DNA from: Elusimicrobiota bacterium
GTDB lineage: Bacteria > Elusimicrobiota > UBA8919
NCBI GenBank assembly: GCA_016928195.1
Contig: JAFGLF010000044.1
Coordinates: 248,001-312,000, forward strand
DNA: 64,000 bases
Reading direction: 5' to 3'
In this document: one piece after another, positions 49,907 through 58,517 of the stretch
How the letters are laid out: every line of letters starts with the position of its first letter
Position numbering within the stretch: the stretch's first letter is position 1
Notes under the pieces: generated by a model
Told to the model about the DNA's origin: nothing
The model's database searches: none
What the model saw: the letters and a program-made list of their open reading frames with translations, nothing else
Made by a program: the position numbers and the translations under genes

Positions 49907-52900
49907 ATGGTTAAAAATAAATTCTATATATTACTGGCAGGGCTATTTTTTTTGCTTAATTTTAATGCTGAAGCAAACATAATAGTAGAAGCATCTTCTT
50001 CGGAAAACGAGGAGTTTAGGGCCGGTAATGTTGCTGATGGCAACTTAAAAACAAGATGGTCCAGTATTTTTAAGGATTCACAGTGGTTGATACTTGACCT
50101 GGAACAAATAACGGAGTTCAATAATATTCAAATACACTGGGAGCCGGCACACGCCAAAGAATATGATATTTTAATTTCAAACGATAAAACTAAATGGAAA
50201 AAAATACATTCAACTTCAAATAGTCCCGGGGGTACGGAAAGTATTAAACTGCAGAAAAAGGTAACAGCAAAGTATATAAAATTTGATTTAAAAAAAAGAG
50301 TTACCAAATGGGGTTTTTCAATCTATGAGATAAAACTAAAACTTTTAGGTGAAGCTTCGGCTTCATCTGTTTCCGAACCCGAACTGGCTGCCCAGAATGC
50401 TGTAGACGGCAATATGGACACCAGATGGTCAAGCAAACACCATGACCCGCAATGGCTTAAGATTGATTTCGGAGGAATAAAGGATTTTGTAGGTTTAGTC
50501 ATATACTGGGAGGCCGCTTACGGAAAGAGTTACGATATTTTATTTTCTAAAGATGATATTACGTGGAAAAAAGTATATTCAACCGACAGCAGTGACGGAG
50601 AAATTGACGAGATTGACTTTGAAAAAGAAACCGCAAGATACATGAAAATTGTCGGCAAACAAAGAGGGTCATATTGGGGATATTCAATATATGAAATTGT
50701 TATGCGGACAACAGCCGAGCCGTGGGGGGAAGGAGAAACCCCCGGTGGTTTTTATAAAAAAGAATGGTATTTCAGAACCGACCCCAAAAACATAGGTGAA
50801 AAAGAAAAATGGTATGTATTTAAAAATAAACTGGACGGGTGGAAAAAAATCAACACAGGTATTGAATGGAAGCGGCAGGGTTTTAAAGATTATAACGGAT
50901 ATGCATGGTACAAAAATATCTTTTATGTTCCTGCCTCATGGGAAAAATCCGGCCCTCTTTTAATAGTGAATGATATATATAAAGATTATACATTATACAT
51001 CAATGATACTAAAATAAATCTTTCCGGGAAGTCCGGAAAACAAATTCAGTTAAAGGTAAAAGATTATATTAAAATAAATCAATTGAATTCTATAGCTTTA
51101 AAAGTGCATAGCCCGTCAGGAAAAGGCGGTATAATAGGTTCTGTTTCGCTGATAGAAAACAAGGAAGCATTAGATAAGAAACTAAGTGGTTTAAGGGGAA
51201 AAAATTCAAAACAATACTATCAATTTCTTGCTGATTTAAAACCTTCGGGTTATTCTCCTTACTGGCTGAAAAGAGAACAGGGATTCTGGACAGTTGTAGG
51301 TACGGATAATGATTTTAAAGAAAGTCTTGTATATGAAGACGGCTCAATAGAACCGTATAAGAGTTTTTCAATCTTCCCATTTATTTATATGGATAATCAG
51401 TTGATTACCCATGAAGATGTTGTTCTTGAACAATCGCTGGATAAAGGTTGTATTCCTACTCCCTCGGTTAAATGGAAGCATAAAGAATTTAATATGCATA
51501 TAACTGTACTCAACCATGGAGAAACCGCAAAATCCGTAACCTATGCAGAATACAGTATAAAAAACACCGGACAAAAAACCATTGAAGGCAAACTGTTCCT
51601 TGCGATTCGTCCTTTTGAAATCAATCCTCCGTGGCAATGGGGGGGCATTCACAATATACGTAAGTTAGAATATATCGAAAAAGAAAATACGGTCAGTACT
51701 CCCGAATATGACATTCTAACATATACTAAACCTACTGGTTTCGGAGCAGTCAATTATAATGACGGAGATATTATAGAATATATCGAAAAAGGGAAAATTC
51801 CTGAAAAAATTAAAACCGAAGACGATGAGGGTTATGCCTCAGGGGTAATAGAATTTAAATTTAAATTAGAACCCGGAAAAGAAAAGGATTTTTTTATCGC
51901 CATACCGCTATATAAAGATTCAGCGGTAATGAAGAGTCGGGAAGATTCATTCAAATCCGCATTTAACAAAATGCGCGGGGAACTTGTTGAATTCTGGAAA
52001 GAAAAATTAAACAGAGTGGAATTTATTATACCTGATAAAGATATTTTAGATACAATCAGGGCAAACCTGGCTTATATTTTCATTAATAAAGACGGTCCTG
52101 CAATCCAGCCCGGTTCAAGAGCTTATGAAGCTGCATGGGTAAGAGACGGTGCTCTGACCTCATCTGCATTATTGAAAATGGGCTATAAAAAAGAAATTAA
52201 AGAATATATTAACTGGTATTCAAAACATATTTATAAAGACGGCAGGGTACCGGCTATAATAATAATAGGCAGAAACGAAGTGAACCCTGTTAAAGAATAC
52301 GACAGCCAGGGAGAGCTGATTTATACTATCCTCCAATATTATCAATTCACAAAAGATAAAGATTTTTTAAAAGAAGAAATACCGGTTGTACTTAATGTAT
52401 TGAAATATCTTGAATATTTACGGGACCAGAGAACCGGGAAAAAATATCAAAACGGTCCGTTTTACGGTATACTGCCTAATTCGGTAAGCCATGAAGGATA
52501 CTATCCTGAGCCCGGGAACCATTCGCATTGGGATAACTTCTGGGCATTAAAAGGATGGAAGGATGCGGGAACTATATTCATGATAACCGGAAGAAAAGAT
52601 TTAATAAACCGTGTGAACAGGGAAGAAAACGAATTAAGGCAGGCACTGAATAAATCAATAAGATACAGTATAAAAGAAAAAAATATAGATTATATTCCCG
52701 GCTGTGCAGAACTGGGGGATTTTGATCCGACATCAACAGCAATATCCGTTATGGCATGCAACGAATATAAAAATTTACCTGAATTTGAGTTTGCAAATAC
52801 TTTCAAAAAATACTATAATAATGTAATGGAAAGGATGAAGCCGGGGTGGACAGGCAGTTTTACACCTTACGAAATAAGGAGTGTACAGGCTCTTATATAT

Positions 52901-53398
52901 CTAAATCAAAAATCAAGAGCACTGGAAATATTTAATTTTCTTTTAACTTACAGGAGACCTGCCGGCTGGAGGCAATGGTCAGAAGCAGTCTATAAACCGG
53001 TCCGGGACAACGGATATATAGGCGACATGCCTCATACGTGGATAAGCTCGGGATTTATAAATACGGTAAGAAGTATGTTTGTCTATGAACTGGAAGAAAA
53101 TAATTCTTTGATTCTCGGAGCAGGCATACCGGAGGACTGGCTGAAAAACGAAAACACCGTCGGGATTAAAAATGCCCCGACATACTGGGGGAATCTCAGC
53201 TATACTATGAAAAAAACCGGGAATAATATAAACGTGAAAATAGAAGGGGATTTAAAAGTTCCGGGCAAAATAATTTTGAAATCGCCTTTGGCCAAATCTA
53301 TAAAATCAGTAAAAATAAATAACAAAGCATATAAGAATTTTTCACAAACTGAAGTTGTTATAAATAAGATACCTACGGAAGTTGAAATACAATATTAG
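49907..53398 (+). CDS. Large secreted glycosidase-like protein with two discoidin domains
   Basis: The 1163-residue protein has a signal peptide ending NAEA. Two F5/8 type C (CBM32-like) domains follow: about 25-145 (AGNVADGNLKTRWSS, GFSIYEIKLKL) and 146-272 (AQNAVDGNMDTRWSS, WGYSIYEIVM). A jelly-roll segment (about 275-425) has WYKNIFYVPASW. A beta-rich region precedes a six-hairpin (alpha/alpha) domain at about 710-1080 with AYEAAWVRDGALTSSALLKMG and GYIGDMPHTW. This architecture fits an exported polysaccharide-degrading enzyme. The GH family is not identifiable by eye. Confidence 0.78.
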   Translation: MVKNKFYILLAGLFFLLNFNAEANIIVEASSSENEEFRAGNVADGNLKTRWSSIFKDSQWLILDLEQITEFNNIQIHWEPAHAKEYDILISNDKTKWKKIHSTSNSPGGTESIKLQKKVTAKYIKFDLKKRVTKWGFSIYEIKLKLLGEASASSVSEPELAAQNAVDGNMDTRWSSKHHDPQWLKIDFGGIKDFVGLVIYWEAAYGKSYDILFSKDDITWKKVYSTDSSDGEIDEIDFEKETARYMKIVGKQRGSYWGYSIYEIVMRTTAEPWGEGETPGGFYKKEWYFRTDPKNIGEKEKWYVFKNKLDGWKKINTGIEWKRQGFKDYNGYAWYKNIFYVPASWEKSGPLLIVNDIYKDYTLYINDTKINLSGKSGKQIQLKVKDYIKINQLNSIALKVHSPSGKGGIIGSVSLIENKEALDKKLSGLRGKNSKQYYQFLADLKPSGYSPYWLKREQGFWTVVGTDNDFKESLVYEDGSIEPYKSFSIFPFIYMDNQLITHEDVVLEQSLDKGCIPTPSVKWKHKEFNMHITVLNHGETAKSVTYAEYSIKNTGQKTIEGKLFLAIRPFEINPPWQWGGIHNIRKLEYIEKENTVSTPEYDILTYTKPTGFGAVNYNDGDIIEYIEKGKIPEKIKTEDDEGYASGVIEFKFKLEPGKEKDFFIAIPLYKDSAVMKSREDSFKSAFNKMRGELVEFWKEKLNRVEFIIPDKDILDTIRANLAYIFINKDGPAIQPGSRAYEAAWVRDGALTSSALLKMGYKKEIKEYINWYSKHIYKDGRVPAIIIIGRNEVNPVKEYDSQGELIYTILQYYQFTKDKDFLKEEIPVVLNVLKYLEYLRDQRTGKKYQNGPFYGILPNSVSHEGYYPEPGNHSHWDNFWALKGWKDAGTIFMITGRKDLINRVNREENELRQALNKSIRYSIKEKNIDYIPGCAELGDFDPTSTAISVMACNEYKNLPEFEFANTFKKYYNNVMERMKPGWTGSFTPYEIRSVQALIYLNQKSRALEIFNFLLTYRRPAGWRQWSEAVYKPVRDNGYIGDMPHTWISSGFINTVRSMFVYELEENNSLILGAGIPEDWLKNENTVGIKNAPTYWGNLSYTMKKTGNNINVKIEGDLKVPGKIILKSPLAKSIKSVKINNKAYKNFSQTEVVINKIPTEVEIQY

Positions 53399-53434
53399 GC
53401 AGTAGGCAATAGGCAGTAGGGTGTAGTGAAAGAC
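53396..53434. repeat. Family H left arm (7-bp words) before the S23 pseudogene
   Basis: TAGGCAGTAGGCAATAGGCA and then GTAGGGTGTAG: 7-bp words GGCAGTA, GGCAATA, GGCAGTA, GGGTGTA starting at the previous gene's stop codon. The right-side copies are at 53815-53972. Confidence 0.7.
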
Positions 53435-53819
53435 ATGGATAAAGTTAAAGATTTTAAAGATCTGATAGTTTGGCAAAAAGCATATCAATTAGCACTTTTA
53501 GTATATAAAATTACAGCAAATTTTCCAAAATCAGAAATATATGGAATTACTCTACAAATGCGCAAATCAGCAGTTTCGATTCCTTCAAATATCGCGGAGG
53601 GATATCGCAGACAGTAGCAGACAGTATACGGGTGAATATGTACATTTTTTATCTATAGCATTTGGTTCTTGCGGTGAATTAGAAACACAAATTTTATTAG
53701 CAAAAGATATTGGTTTTCTTAAAAACAATGATTTTGAAATTGTATATAATCTTTGTCAAGAAGTTTCAAAGATGTTGAACTCTTTAATTATATCATTAAA
53801 AAAGGACCATGGGGAATAG
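53435..53819 (+). pseudogene. S23-type four-helix-bundle gene, frameshifted by a 10-bp duplication
   Basis: The first frame (from ATG 53435) reads KDFKDLIVWQKAYQLALLVY and ends SIPSNIAEGYRRQ-stop. The next frame continues QYTGEYVHFLSIAFGSCGEL, then ETQILLAKDIGF. Together they make a full S23/Avd-like four-helix-bundle protein. The break is a tandem copy of GCAGACAGTA (53607-53616 and 53617-53626). Removing one copy restores the frame as GYRRQYTGEY. S23 family proteins are known from 23S rRNA intervening sequences and as Avd in diversity-generating retroelements. The ORF lies among family H repeat arms. Confidence 0.9.
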
Positions 53820-53974
53820 TAGGGAATAGGGTGTAGAAAACATCAGGGTATAGGCAATAGGGTGTAGGGTATAGAAAAGTCAATGACTTAGCTACTGCCT
53901 ACTGCCTATTCTCTACTGCCTGACTCTACTGCCTGACTCTACTGCCTACTGCCTATACCCTACACCCTGACGTT
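53815..53974. repeat. Family H direct and inverted arms (7-bp words)
   Basis: After the S23 pseudogene, GGAATAG/GGGTGTA/GGCAATA words continue in the left-arm orientation to about 53880. From 53890 the inverse words dominate: ACTGCCTACTGCCTATTC, CTACTGCCTGACTCTACTGC, ending TACCCTACACCCTGACG. The two halves can pair. Confidence 0.75.
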
Positions 53975-53977
53975 ACT

Positions 53978-54616
53978 ATGATTGACCTACACACACATAC
54001 ATTATTTTCTGACGGCCAGCTTTTGCCCTCAGAACTTATACAGCACGCTAAAGAAGCCGGATATACCGCGATCGGATTAACAGACCACTGCGATTTTTCC
54101 AATATCGATTTTGTGATACCGCGTATCGCACGGGTTACAAAGGAATTAAGCAAATACTATAAAATCAGGGTAATATGCGGATGTGAAATTACTTATGTTC
54201 CTCCGGCATTAATAAAAAAAGCGGTGACCCGGGCAAGAAAACTCGGTGCTGAAATAGTGATAGTTCACGGCGAATCGCCTGTTGAACCTGTACCTGCAGG
54301 GACAAACAGGGCTGCACTGGCTTCCGGATGCGACATACTGGCACATCCCGGATTTATAAAAAAAGAGGACGTAATGCTTGCCAAAAAAAATAGTGTTCTT
54401 CTTGAAATCACTACAAGAAGAGGACACAGAAACGGCAATCCGCATGTAGCAAAACTGGCAAAAGGTTTGAATGCCAATCTTATATTAAACACGGATTCAC
54501 ATCTGCCGGAAGATCTGCTGGATGACAAAAAAACAAAAGATGTTCTTAAACAGGCAAAATTAACATATTCGGATTTCAAACAAATGCAGAAGAATGCCTA
54601 TAAGTTGATACGCTGA
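53978..54616 (+). CDS. PHP-domain phosphatase (histidinol-phosphatase-like)
   Basis: The 212-residue protein has IDLHTHTLFSDGQLLPSELI, GLTDHCDFSN, CGCEITYVPP, VIVHGESPVEPV, ILAHPGFI and LILNTDSHLPEDL, all PHP metal motifs. Length and pattern match the small PHP phosphatases related to HisK/YcdX. No his genes are near, so substrate is unknown. Its last codons (LIR, stop) lie in family C repeat words. Confidence 0.85.
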   Translation: MIDLHTHTLFSDGQLLPSELIQHAKEAGYTAIGLTDHCDFSNIDFVIPRIARVTKELSKYYKIRVICGCEITYVPPALIKKAVTRARKLGAEIVIVHGESPVEPVPAGTNRAALASGCDILAHPGFIKKEDVMLAKKNSVLLEITTRRGHRNGNPHVAKLAKGLNANLILNTDSHLPEDLLDDKKTKDVLKQAKLTYSDFKQMQKNAYKLIR

Positions 54617-54633
54617 TATGCTGATATGTATAT
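54606..54633. repeat. Family C left arm before the intact S23 gene
   Basis: GATACGCTGATATGCTGATA and TGTATATAT: GAT at 8-bp steps, including the end of the PHP gene. The right arm is at 55006-55035. Confidence 0.7.
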
Positions 54634-55002
54634 ATGTATAAAAGATTTGAAGAATTAAACGTATGGAAAGAAGCAAGAAAATACAAGAAAGATATACATG
54701 AATTAGTTAAAAAGTTTCCAAGAAAAGAATTGTATGTTTTAACAAATCAACTATGTCGAGCAGCTAATTCTATTACAGCAAATATTGCAGAAGGTTATGG
54801 TAGATATCACTGGCAGGAAAATATACAAGCATGTAGAGTCTCTCGTGGTTCTATAAATGAAATTTTAGATCATTTATATACAGCATTAGATTGTGAATAC
54901 ATAACACAGGAAACATTTGATAATTATTATTCAAGGGGTCGAGATTTAGAAAGATTACTTAATGGTTACATACGTTATTTGGAAAAATGTAAAAACACTT
55001 AA
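54634..55002 (+). CDS. S23/Avd-type four-helix-bundle protein, intact
   Basis: The 122-residue protein reads KRFEELNVWKEARKYKKDIH, FPRKELYVLTNQLCRAANSI, TANIAEGYGRYHWQENIQAC and SINEILDHLYTALDCEYITQ. This is the 23S-rRNA-intervening-sequence (S23) four-helix-bundle family, whose biochemical role is not settled. Avd relatives bind nucleic acid in retroelements. It is flanked by family C arms on both sides, which can pair around it. Base composition is more AT-rich than its neighbours. Confidence 0.92.
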   Translation: MYKRFEELNVWKEARKYKKDIHELVKKFPRKELYVLTNQLCRAANSITANIAEGYGRYHWQENIQACRVSRGSINEILDHLYTALDCEYITQETFDNYYSRGRDLERLLNGYIRYLEKCKNT

Positions 55003-55005
55003 TTC

Positions 55006-55040
55006 CATATCACCGTATCACCATATCACCATATTAACAA
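55006..55040. repeat. Family C right arm after the intact S23 gene
   Basis: CCATATCACCGTATCACC and ATATCACCATATTAAC, reverse-complement words to the left arm (GGTGATATGG against GCTGATATGC). AAGGAG for the next gene follows. Confidence 0.7.
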
Positions 55041-55050
55041 GGAGCTAACC

Positions 55051-55722
55051 ATGCCGCGTCAATGGGTAAAAGAAGAACTCAAACATGATATCCTGAGAAA
55101 TTTTATTGAAAAAGCTGTTCCTTACGTTAAGACTCACAGGGATGCTGTTATTACTTCAGGAGTAATATTTATAATAATTGTTGCAATTGCAACAATTACG
55201 ATAACCAGATTTAAAAAAGCATCCCAGCTTGCAACGGAACAGATTGGCTTTGCCGGAATGTTCCTAAGGGCAGGACAACTTGACAAAACCATACAGTTAT
55301 GCGACCAGATAATCCAAACCCACCCTTCAGGCACACAGGGCGGTTATGCCCACTTCTACAGAGCCGAATCATATTATGTAAAAAGGAACTATGATGAAGC
55401 TATAACATCATATGAGTCAGCACTGCCTTTGTTAAAAAACAGGGAGGATTTAAAACCAATGATTCTTTTTTCAATGGCACAGGCCTATGAGTCCGCAAAA
55501 AAACTCCCGCAGGCTATAAATACATATAAACAATTAATAGATGAAAACTCGGCACATTATCTTGTTCCGGAAGCACAGCTCGGAATCGCAAGATGCTATG
55601 AACAGACAGGTGATGTACAGTCCGCGGTTTCCTATTACCAGACCGTAGGCAGTTTACATCCCACAACAAAATATAAGATAGTCGCAGACGCAAGAATCCA
55701 GGCCCTACAAAAAAGGCAGTGA
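55051..55722 (+). CDS. Membrane-anchored TPR protein (YfgM-like)
   Basis: The 223-residue protein has an N-terminal cytoplasmic tail rich in K/E, one membrane helix (VIFIIIVAIATITITRF, about 36-52), then three to four tetratricopeptide repeats (AHFYRAESYYVKRNYDEAIT, LFSMAQAYESAKKLPQAINT, QLGIARCYEQTGDVQSAVSY). This layout resembles YfgM/CpoB-type envelope proteins that bind other proteins. Partners are unknown. AAGGAG precedes ATG. Confidence 0.82.
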   Translation: MPRQWVKEELKHDILRNFIEKAVPYVKTHRDAVITSGVIFIIIVAIATITITRFKKASQLATEQIGFAGMFLRAGQLDKTIQLCDQIIQTHPSGTQGGYAHFYRAESYYVKRNYDEAITSYESALPLLKNREDLKPMILFSMAQAYESAKKLPQAINTYKQLIDENSAHYLVPEAQLGIARCYEQTGDVQSAVSYYQTVGSLHPTTKYKIVADARIQALQKRQ

Positions 55723-55907
55723 ATAGTGAGCAGTGAGTAAGGAAGAGCTAAATTTTGATCACTAGTATTTCAATTGTGTTTCTATAGTATTTTCGAAGCG
55801 TAGCGGAGATCCGCCGAATCCTCAGTGGCGGACTATTGTATTTCTATCGTGTTTCAGGTAGTTTTCTTTACTTCAAAACAGAAAAATTTAAAAATTTAAT
55901 TTTTTAC
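55723..55907. repeat. Spacer with family D words and GGCGGA hairpin
   Basis: TTTCAATTGTGTTTCTATAG and TTGTATTTCTATCGTGTTTC are reverse complements of the D words near 15185. Between them is GATCCGCC...GGCGGA with GAAGCGTAGCGGA. AT-rich DNA follows to the promoter. Confidence 0.6.
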
Positions 55908-55936
55908 TTGACAAACTTTACATATTTTTATATACT
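55908..55936 (+). promoter_or_regulatory. Strong promoter of the major outer-membrane protein gene
   Basis: TTGACA (55908-55913), 17-bp spacer, TATACT (55931-55936), in AT-rich context. The transcript would have a leader of about 180 bases. Confidence 0.8.
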
Positions 55937-55990
55937 TTCAAAAGTGACAAACAACTAGGTTATTACAAGAATAATCCTTAATTTAGCCGA

Positions 55991-56094
55991 AAAGGAGGTG
56001 AAAAACCCTAAGGCAAGAGGAAAGAGTAAAAAATGGTGATATAATTATACAGACAGCATTGGAATAACAGTAATCATAATTATTACATATCACC
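55991..56094 (+). other. Leader RNA with orphan Shine-Dalgarno and long hairpin
   Basis: AAAGGAGGTG (55991-56000) is a near-perfect Shine-Dalgarno but has no good start codon at the right distance. A 13-codon GTG ORF (55998-56039) overlaps it. A long imperfect hairpin follows: GGTGATATAATTAT (56035-56048) with ATAATTATTACATATCACC (56076-56094). Confidence 0.45.
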
Positions 56095-56121
56095 GGAACA
56101 AAAATGGAGGGGAAATTAACA

Positions 56122-58371
56122 ATGAAAAAAATATTATCATTAGTAATGATAACAATGTTGGCAGCAACAGCGTATGCTTTTGTGCCATTGACAAACACCC
56201 ATGAACAATTGGGTGCAAATAATGCTAACGGAATACTTGGTTTGCTTGGTTCATACCAGCGCGGAGCAACACGCGGTATGTTCTACAACGAACTGGATAT
56301 TATCAGCGCTGCACCGGTTGAACTTCTGGACTTCTCAGGCAATTGTCTCTACACACAGTGGGGCAATGTGAGAAACTGGAATGATATTGCAAACTACGGA
56401 ACAGCACTGAATTGGACTCCCATTACAGATACCGTAGATACAAGTTTCTTCACCCTTGGTGTAACAGGAAATCCGTTTTCCTATCTGAACATCGAAGATT
56501 CAAGGTCAGGTATCGTTTTCCAGAACTATGGAGCAAAAGTGAACTCCTATGACCTTGGCAACGATGGTGGCAATGACTCAGAAGGAAATTGGAAAACATA
56601 TGGATATACAGTCGTCTATGCTACCGTTAATCCGGCAGCTATTGACCAGACAATGACATCCATATCAAACGCGGTATACTGGGAAAACCAGCAGGTTTCA
56701 CAGTGGAACGTCGGGACATCTTATAAACTGAATAGTTTATTGGCTTTCGGTATTTCATTAGCAAAAGTAGGACAGACAAACACATTGAAGACAGAAGGTC
56801 AAAAATCATACTCTCTTAATTATAACACATCAGACGGTGCTTTGAATGCCGGCAGACCGGCATCAGCAACATACCAGGATTCATTGGTAATCAACTATCC
56901 TACACAGGAAGTTGACAATGAATCAGAGTATATGACTGACATTCTTCCGCAGGCAAGACTCAGCATTTCAGACAGTTTTCATATTGACTGTGCTGCAGGA
57001 CTGAGAGTCTGGACAAGGAATGGTGTGGATGACCTCGTAGGAAATGGTTCTGGCAATAATAAAGAAACAGCGGTTACTGTAAGCGTAATGGAAGATGTAG
57101 TTATGTCAACAGCAGCCGGCACACCTGTATCACTCACAAACCAGTACTGGATGTCAGGTACAGCAATCGTAAGTACCGGAACATTAGGTACATCAGTCAA
57201 TCTTGACTGGGCAGCTGTAACATTCAACAATGCCACAGCAGGATTACTTTCCAACGTTATGAAAGATGAAGGTGATGACCTTGGTATCACTGAATTCAGT
57301 GATGACCGTTCAGGTTCAGGACCTCTTTTCCGTTTAGAAGCGGTAAAGAAGTTTGAGAAAGTGGATGTAATAGGTGTATTCAACTTTGACAATGTCTCAC
57401 ATAATATTGATGCAAAACAGGTAGGCAGAGAATATATCCAGAACAGCTGTGTAATTTCAACATGGCAAGCCGGCAATATTCCTTACGGAACTCCTGTTTA
57501 TGATAACTATGTCGAGAAAGACATAACACGGAATTTGACATACTCAGGAAAAGCATCCCAGGGCAATATGGATATAGGCGCAAAGATTGCGTTTAAAGCC
57601 ATGGAAGGCGTTAAGCTGTCAATCGGCGGATATGTCAACAGAAACATAGTTAAAGCCAACTATGAAACAACATTAGCTTGGTACGAGAGATGCGAGTATG
57701 ATGACGGCTATGCTTCAACCGATGCATGGTCAAACACTGGTACCACACTAGGTGTAACAGTTGTAAGTTCAGGTTCCATTGGAGTCGCTGCCAAACCAGG
57801 TGCTATTACTGCAAACGACAATGGTAATGGTAACGTTACAACTGCGCAAGGATGGTCAAGAGGCCTTGCAGCACTTGGTAACGGCATGAATACAGGCGCA
57901 GGCGAAGGCAAATGGGAACAGTCAATAAACAGAGTTGACGACACAGTAACTGAAACAATTACAACAACTTACGGCGTTCCTGTAGGTGTCGAAATTCCGC
58001 TTTCAAAGAAGTGGACATTCCGTGCCGGAACAGAATACCAGCTGCAGAAAACAGAAACAACAACAGAAGTGACACCAGGATTCCAGACAACACTTACAAC
58101 AGTATCACCTGCCAACGGTGAAACAGTTACATATAACACTGCTTATGTGCAAACCGGACCGACTGAATCGGTATCTTACGCAGAAACCCATATGGTGTCC
58201 TACACATATGGCGTTCAGTTTGACCCGACTCCTTCGCTGTCAATAGCATGTAATGCGTTTCTGGATACAAACATGACAGCAGGGGCAGATGCTTCAGGTA
58301 CTTCCAATGCAAACTTCCTTGATTTAGCAACATATCGTCTGCTTTCGTTGTCAGCAGCGTTTAAGTTCTAA
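56122..58371 (+). CDS. Major outer-membrane beta-barrel protein (unknown family)
   Basis: The 749-residue protein has a signal peptide MKKILSLVMITMLAATAYA. The rest is rich in Ser, Thr, Asn and Gly, has alternating hydrophobic strands such as GVKLSIGGYVNRNIVKANYE, and ends LLSLSAAFKF with the terminal Phe of outer-membrane proteins. Strong promoter, GGAGGGG ribosome-binding site, long leader and strong terminator suggest high expression, possibly the main porin. Homology to a named porin family was not recognised. ATG at 56122 is chosen over 56104 because the signal peptide starts there. Confidence 0.75.
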   Translation: MKKILSLVMITMLAATAYAFVPLTNTHEQLGANNANGILGLLGSYQRGATRGMFYNELDIISAAPVELLDFSGNCLYTQWGNVRNWNDIANYGTALNWTPITDTVDTSFFTLGVTGNPFSYLNIEDSRSGIVFQNYGAKVNSYDLGNDGGNDSEGNWKTYGYTVVYATVNPAAIDQTMTSISNAVYWENQQVSQWNVGTSYKLNSLLAFGISLAKVGQTNTLKTEGQKSYSLNYNTSDGALNAGRPASATYQDSLVINYPTQEVDNESEYMTDILPQARLSISDSFHIDCAAGLRVWTRNGVDDLVGNGSGNNKETAVTVSVMEDVVMSTAAGTPVSLTNQYWMSGTAIVSTGTLGTSVNLDWAAVTFNNATAGLLSNVMKDEGDDLGITEFSDDRSGSGPLFRLEAVKKFEKVDVIGVFNFDNVSHNIDAKQVGREYIQNSCVISTWQAGNIPYGTPVYDNYVEKDITRNLTYSGKASQGNMDIGAKIAFKAMEGVKLSIGGYVNRNIVKANYETTLAWYERCEYDDGYASTDAWSNTGTTLGVTVVSSGSIGVAAKPGAITANDNGNGNVTTAQGWSRGLAALGNGMNTGAGEGKWEQSINRVDDTVTETITTTYGVPVGVEIPLSKKWTFRAGTEYQLQKTETTTEVTPGFQTTLTTVSPANGETVTYNTAYVQTGPTESVSYAETHMVSYTYGVQFDPTPSLSIACNAFLDTNMTAGADASGTSNANFLDLATYRLLSLSAAFKF

Positions 58372-58373
58372 AA

Positions 58374-58422
58374 ACGCGAATATTCGCGAATGGATAAAGC
58401 CAACGCGAATGGCGCGAATTTA
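58374..58422. repeat. Short family B words
   Basis: ACGCGAATATTCGCGAATGG then AACGCGAATGGCGCGAATTT between the porin stop and its terminator. Confidence 0.6.
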
Positions 58423-58425
58423 ATT

Positions 58426-58459
58426 GAAGCCCCGACGAAAACGTCGGGGCTTCTTTTTT
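58426..58459 (+). terminator. Intrinsic terminator of the major outer-membrane protein gene
   Basis: Perfect 12-bp stem GAAGCCCCGACG / CGTCGGGGCTTC with loop AAAA, followed by six T. The clearest standard terminator in the window. Confidence 0.95.
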
Positions 58460-58480
58460 ATCCAAAATTATACTTACTTG

Positions 58481-58508
58481 TTGATTTTCTCAATTATTTT
58501 TGTATAAT
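58481..58508 (+). promoter_or_regulatory. Promoter of the 58518 porin gene
   Basis: TTGATT (58481-58486), 16-bp spacer, TATAAT (58503-58508). The ATG is only nine bases after the -10 box, so the message should be leaderless or nearly so. Confidence 0.7.
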
Positions 58509-58517
58509 AAATACAAT

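Noticed and set aside
53396-55040. Diversity-generating retroelement (S23-like proteins resemble Avd)
   Set aside because: No reverse transcriptase, template or variable repeat was seen, so only the protein family is shared.
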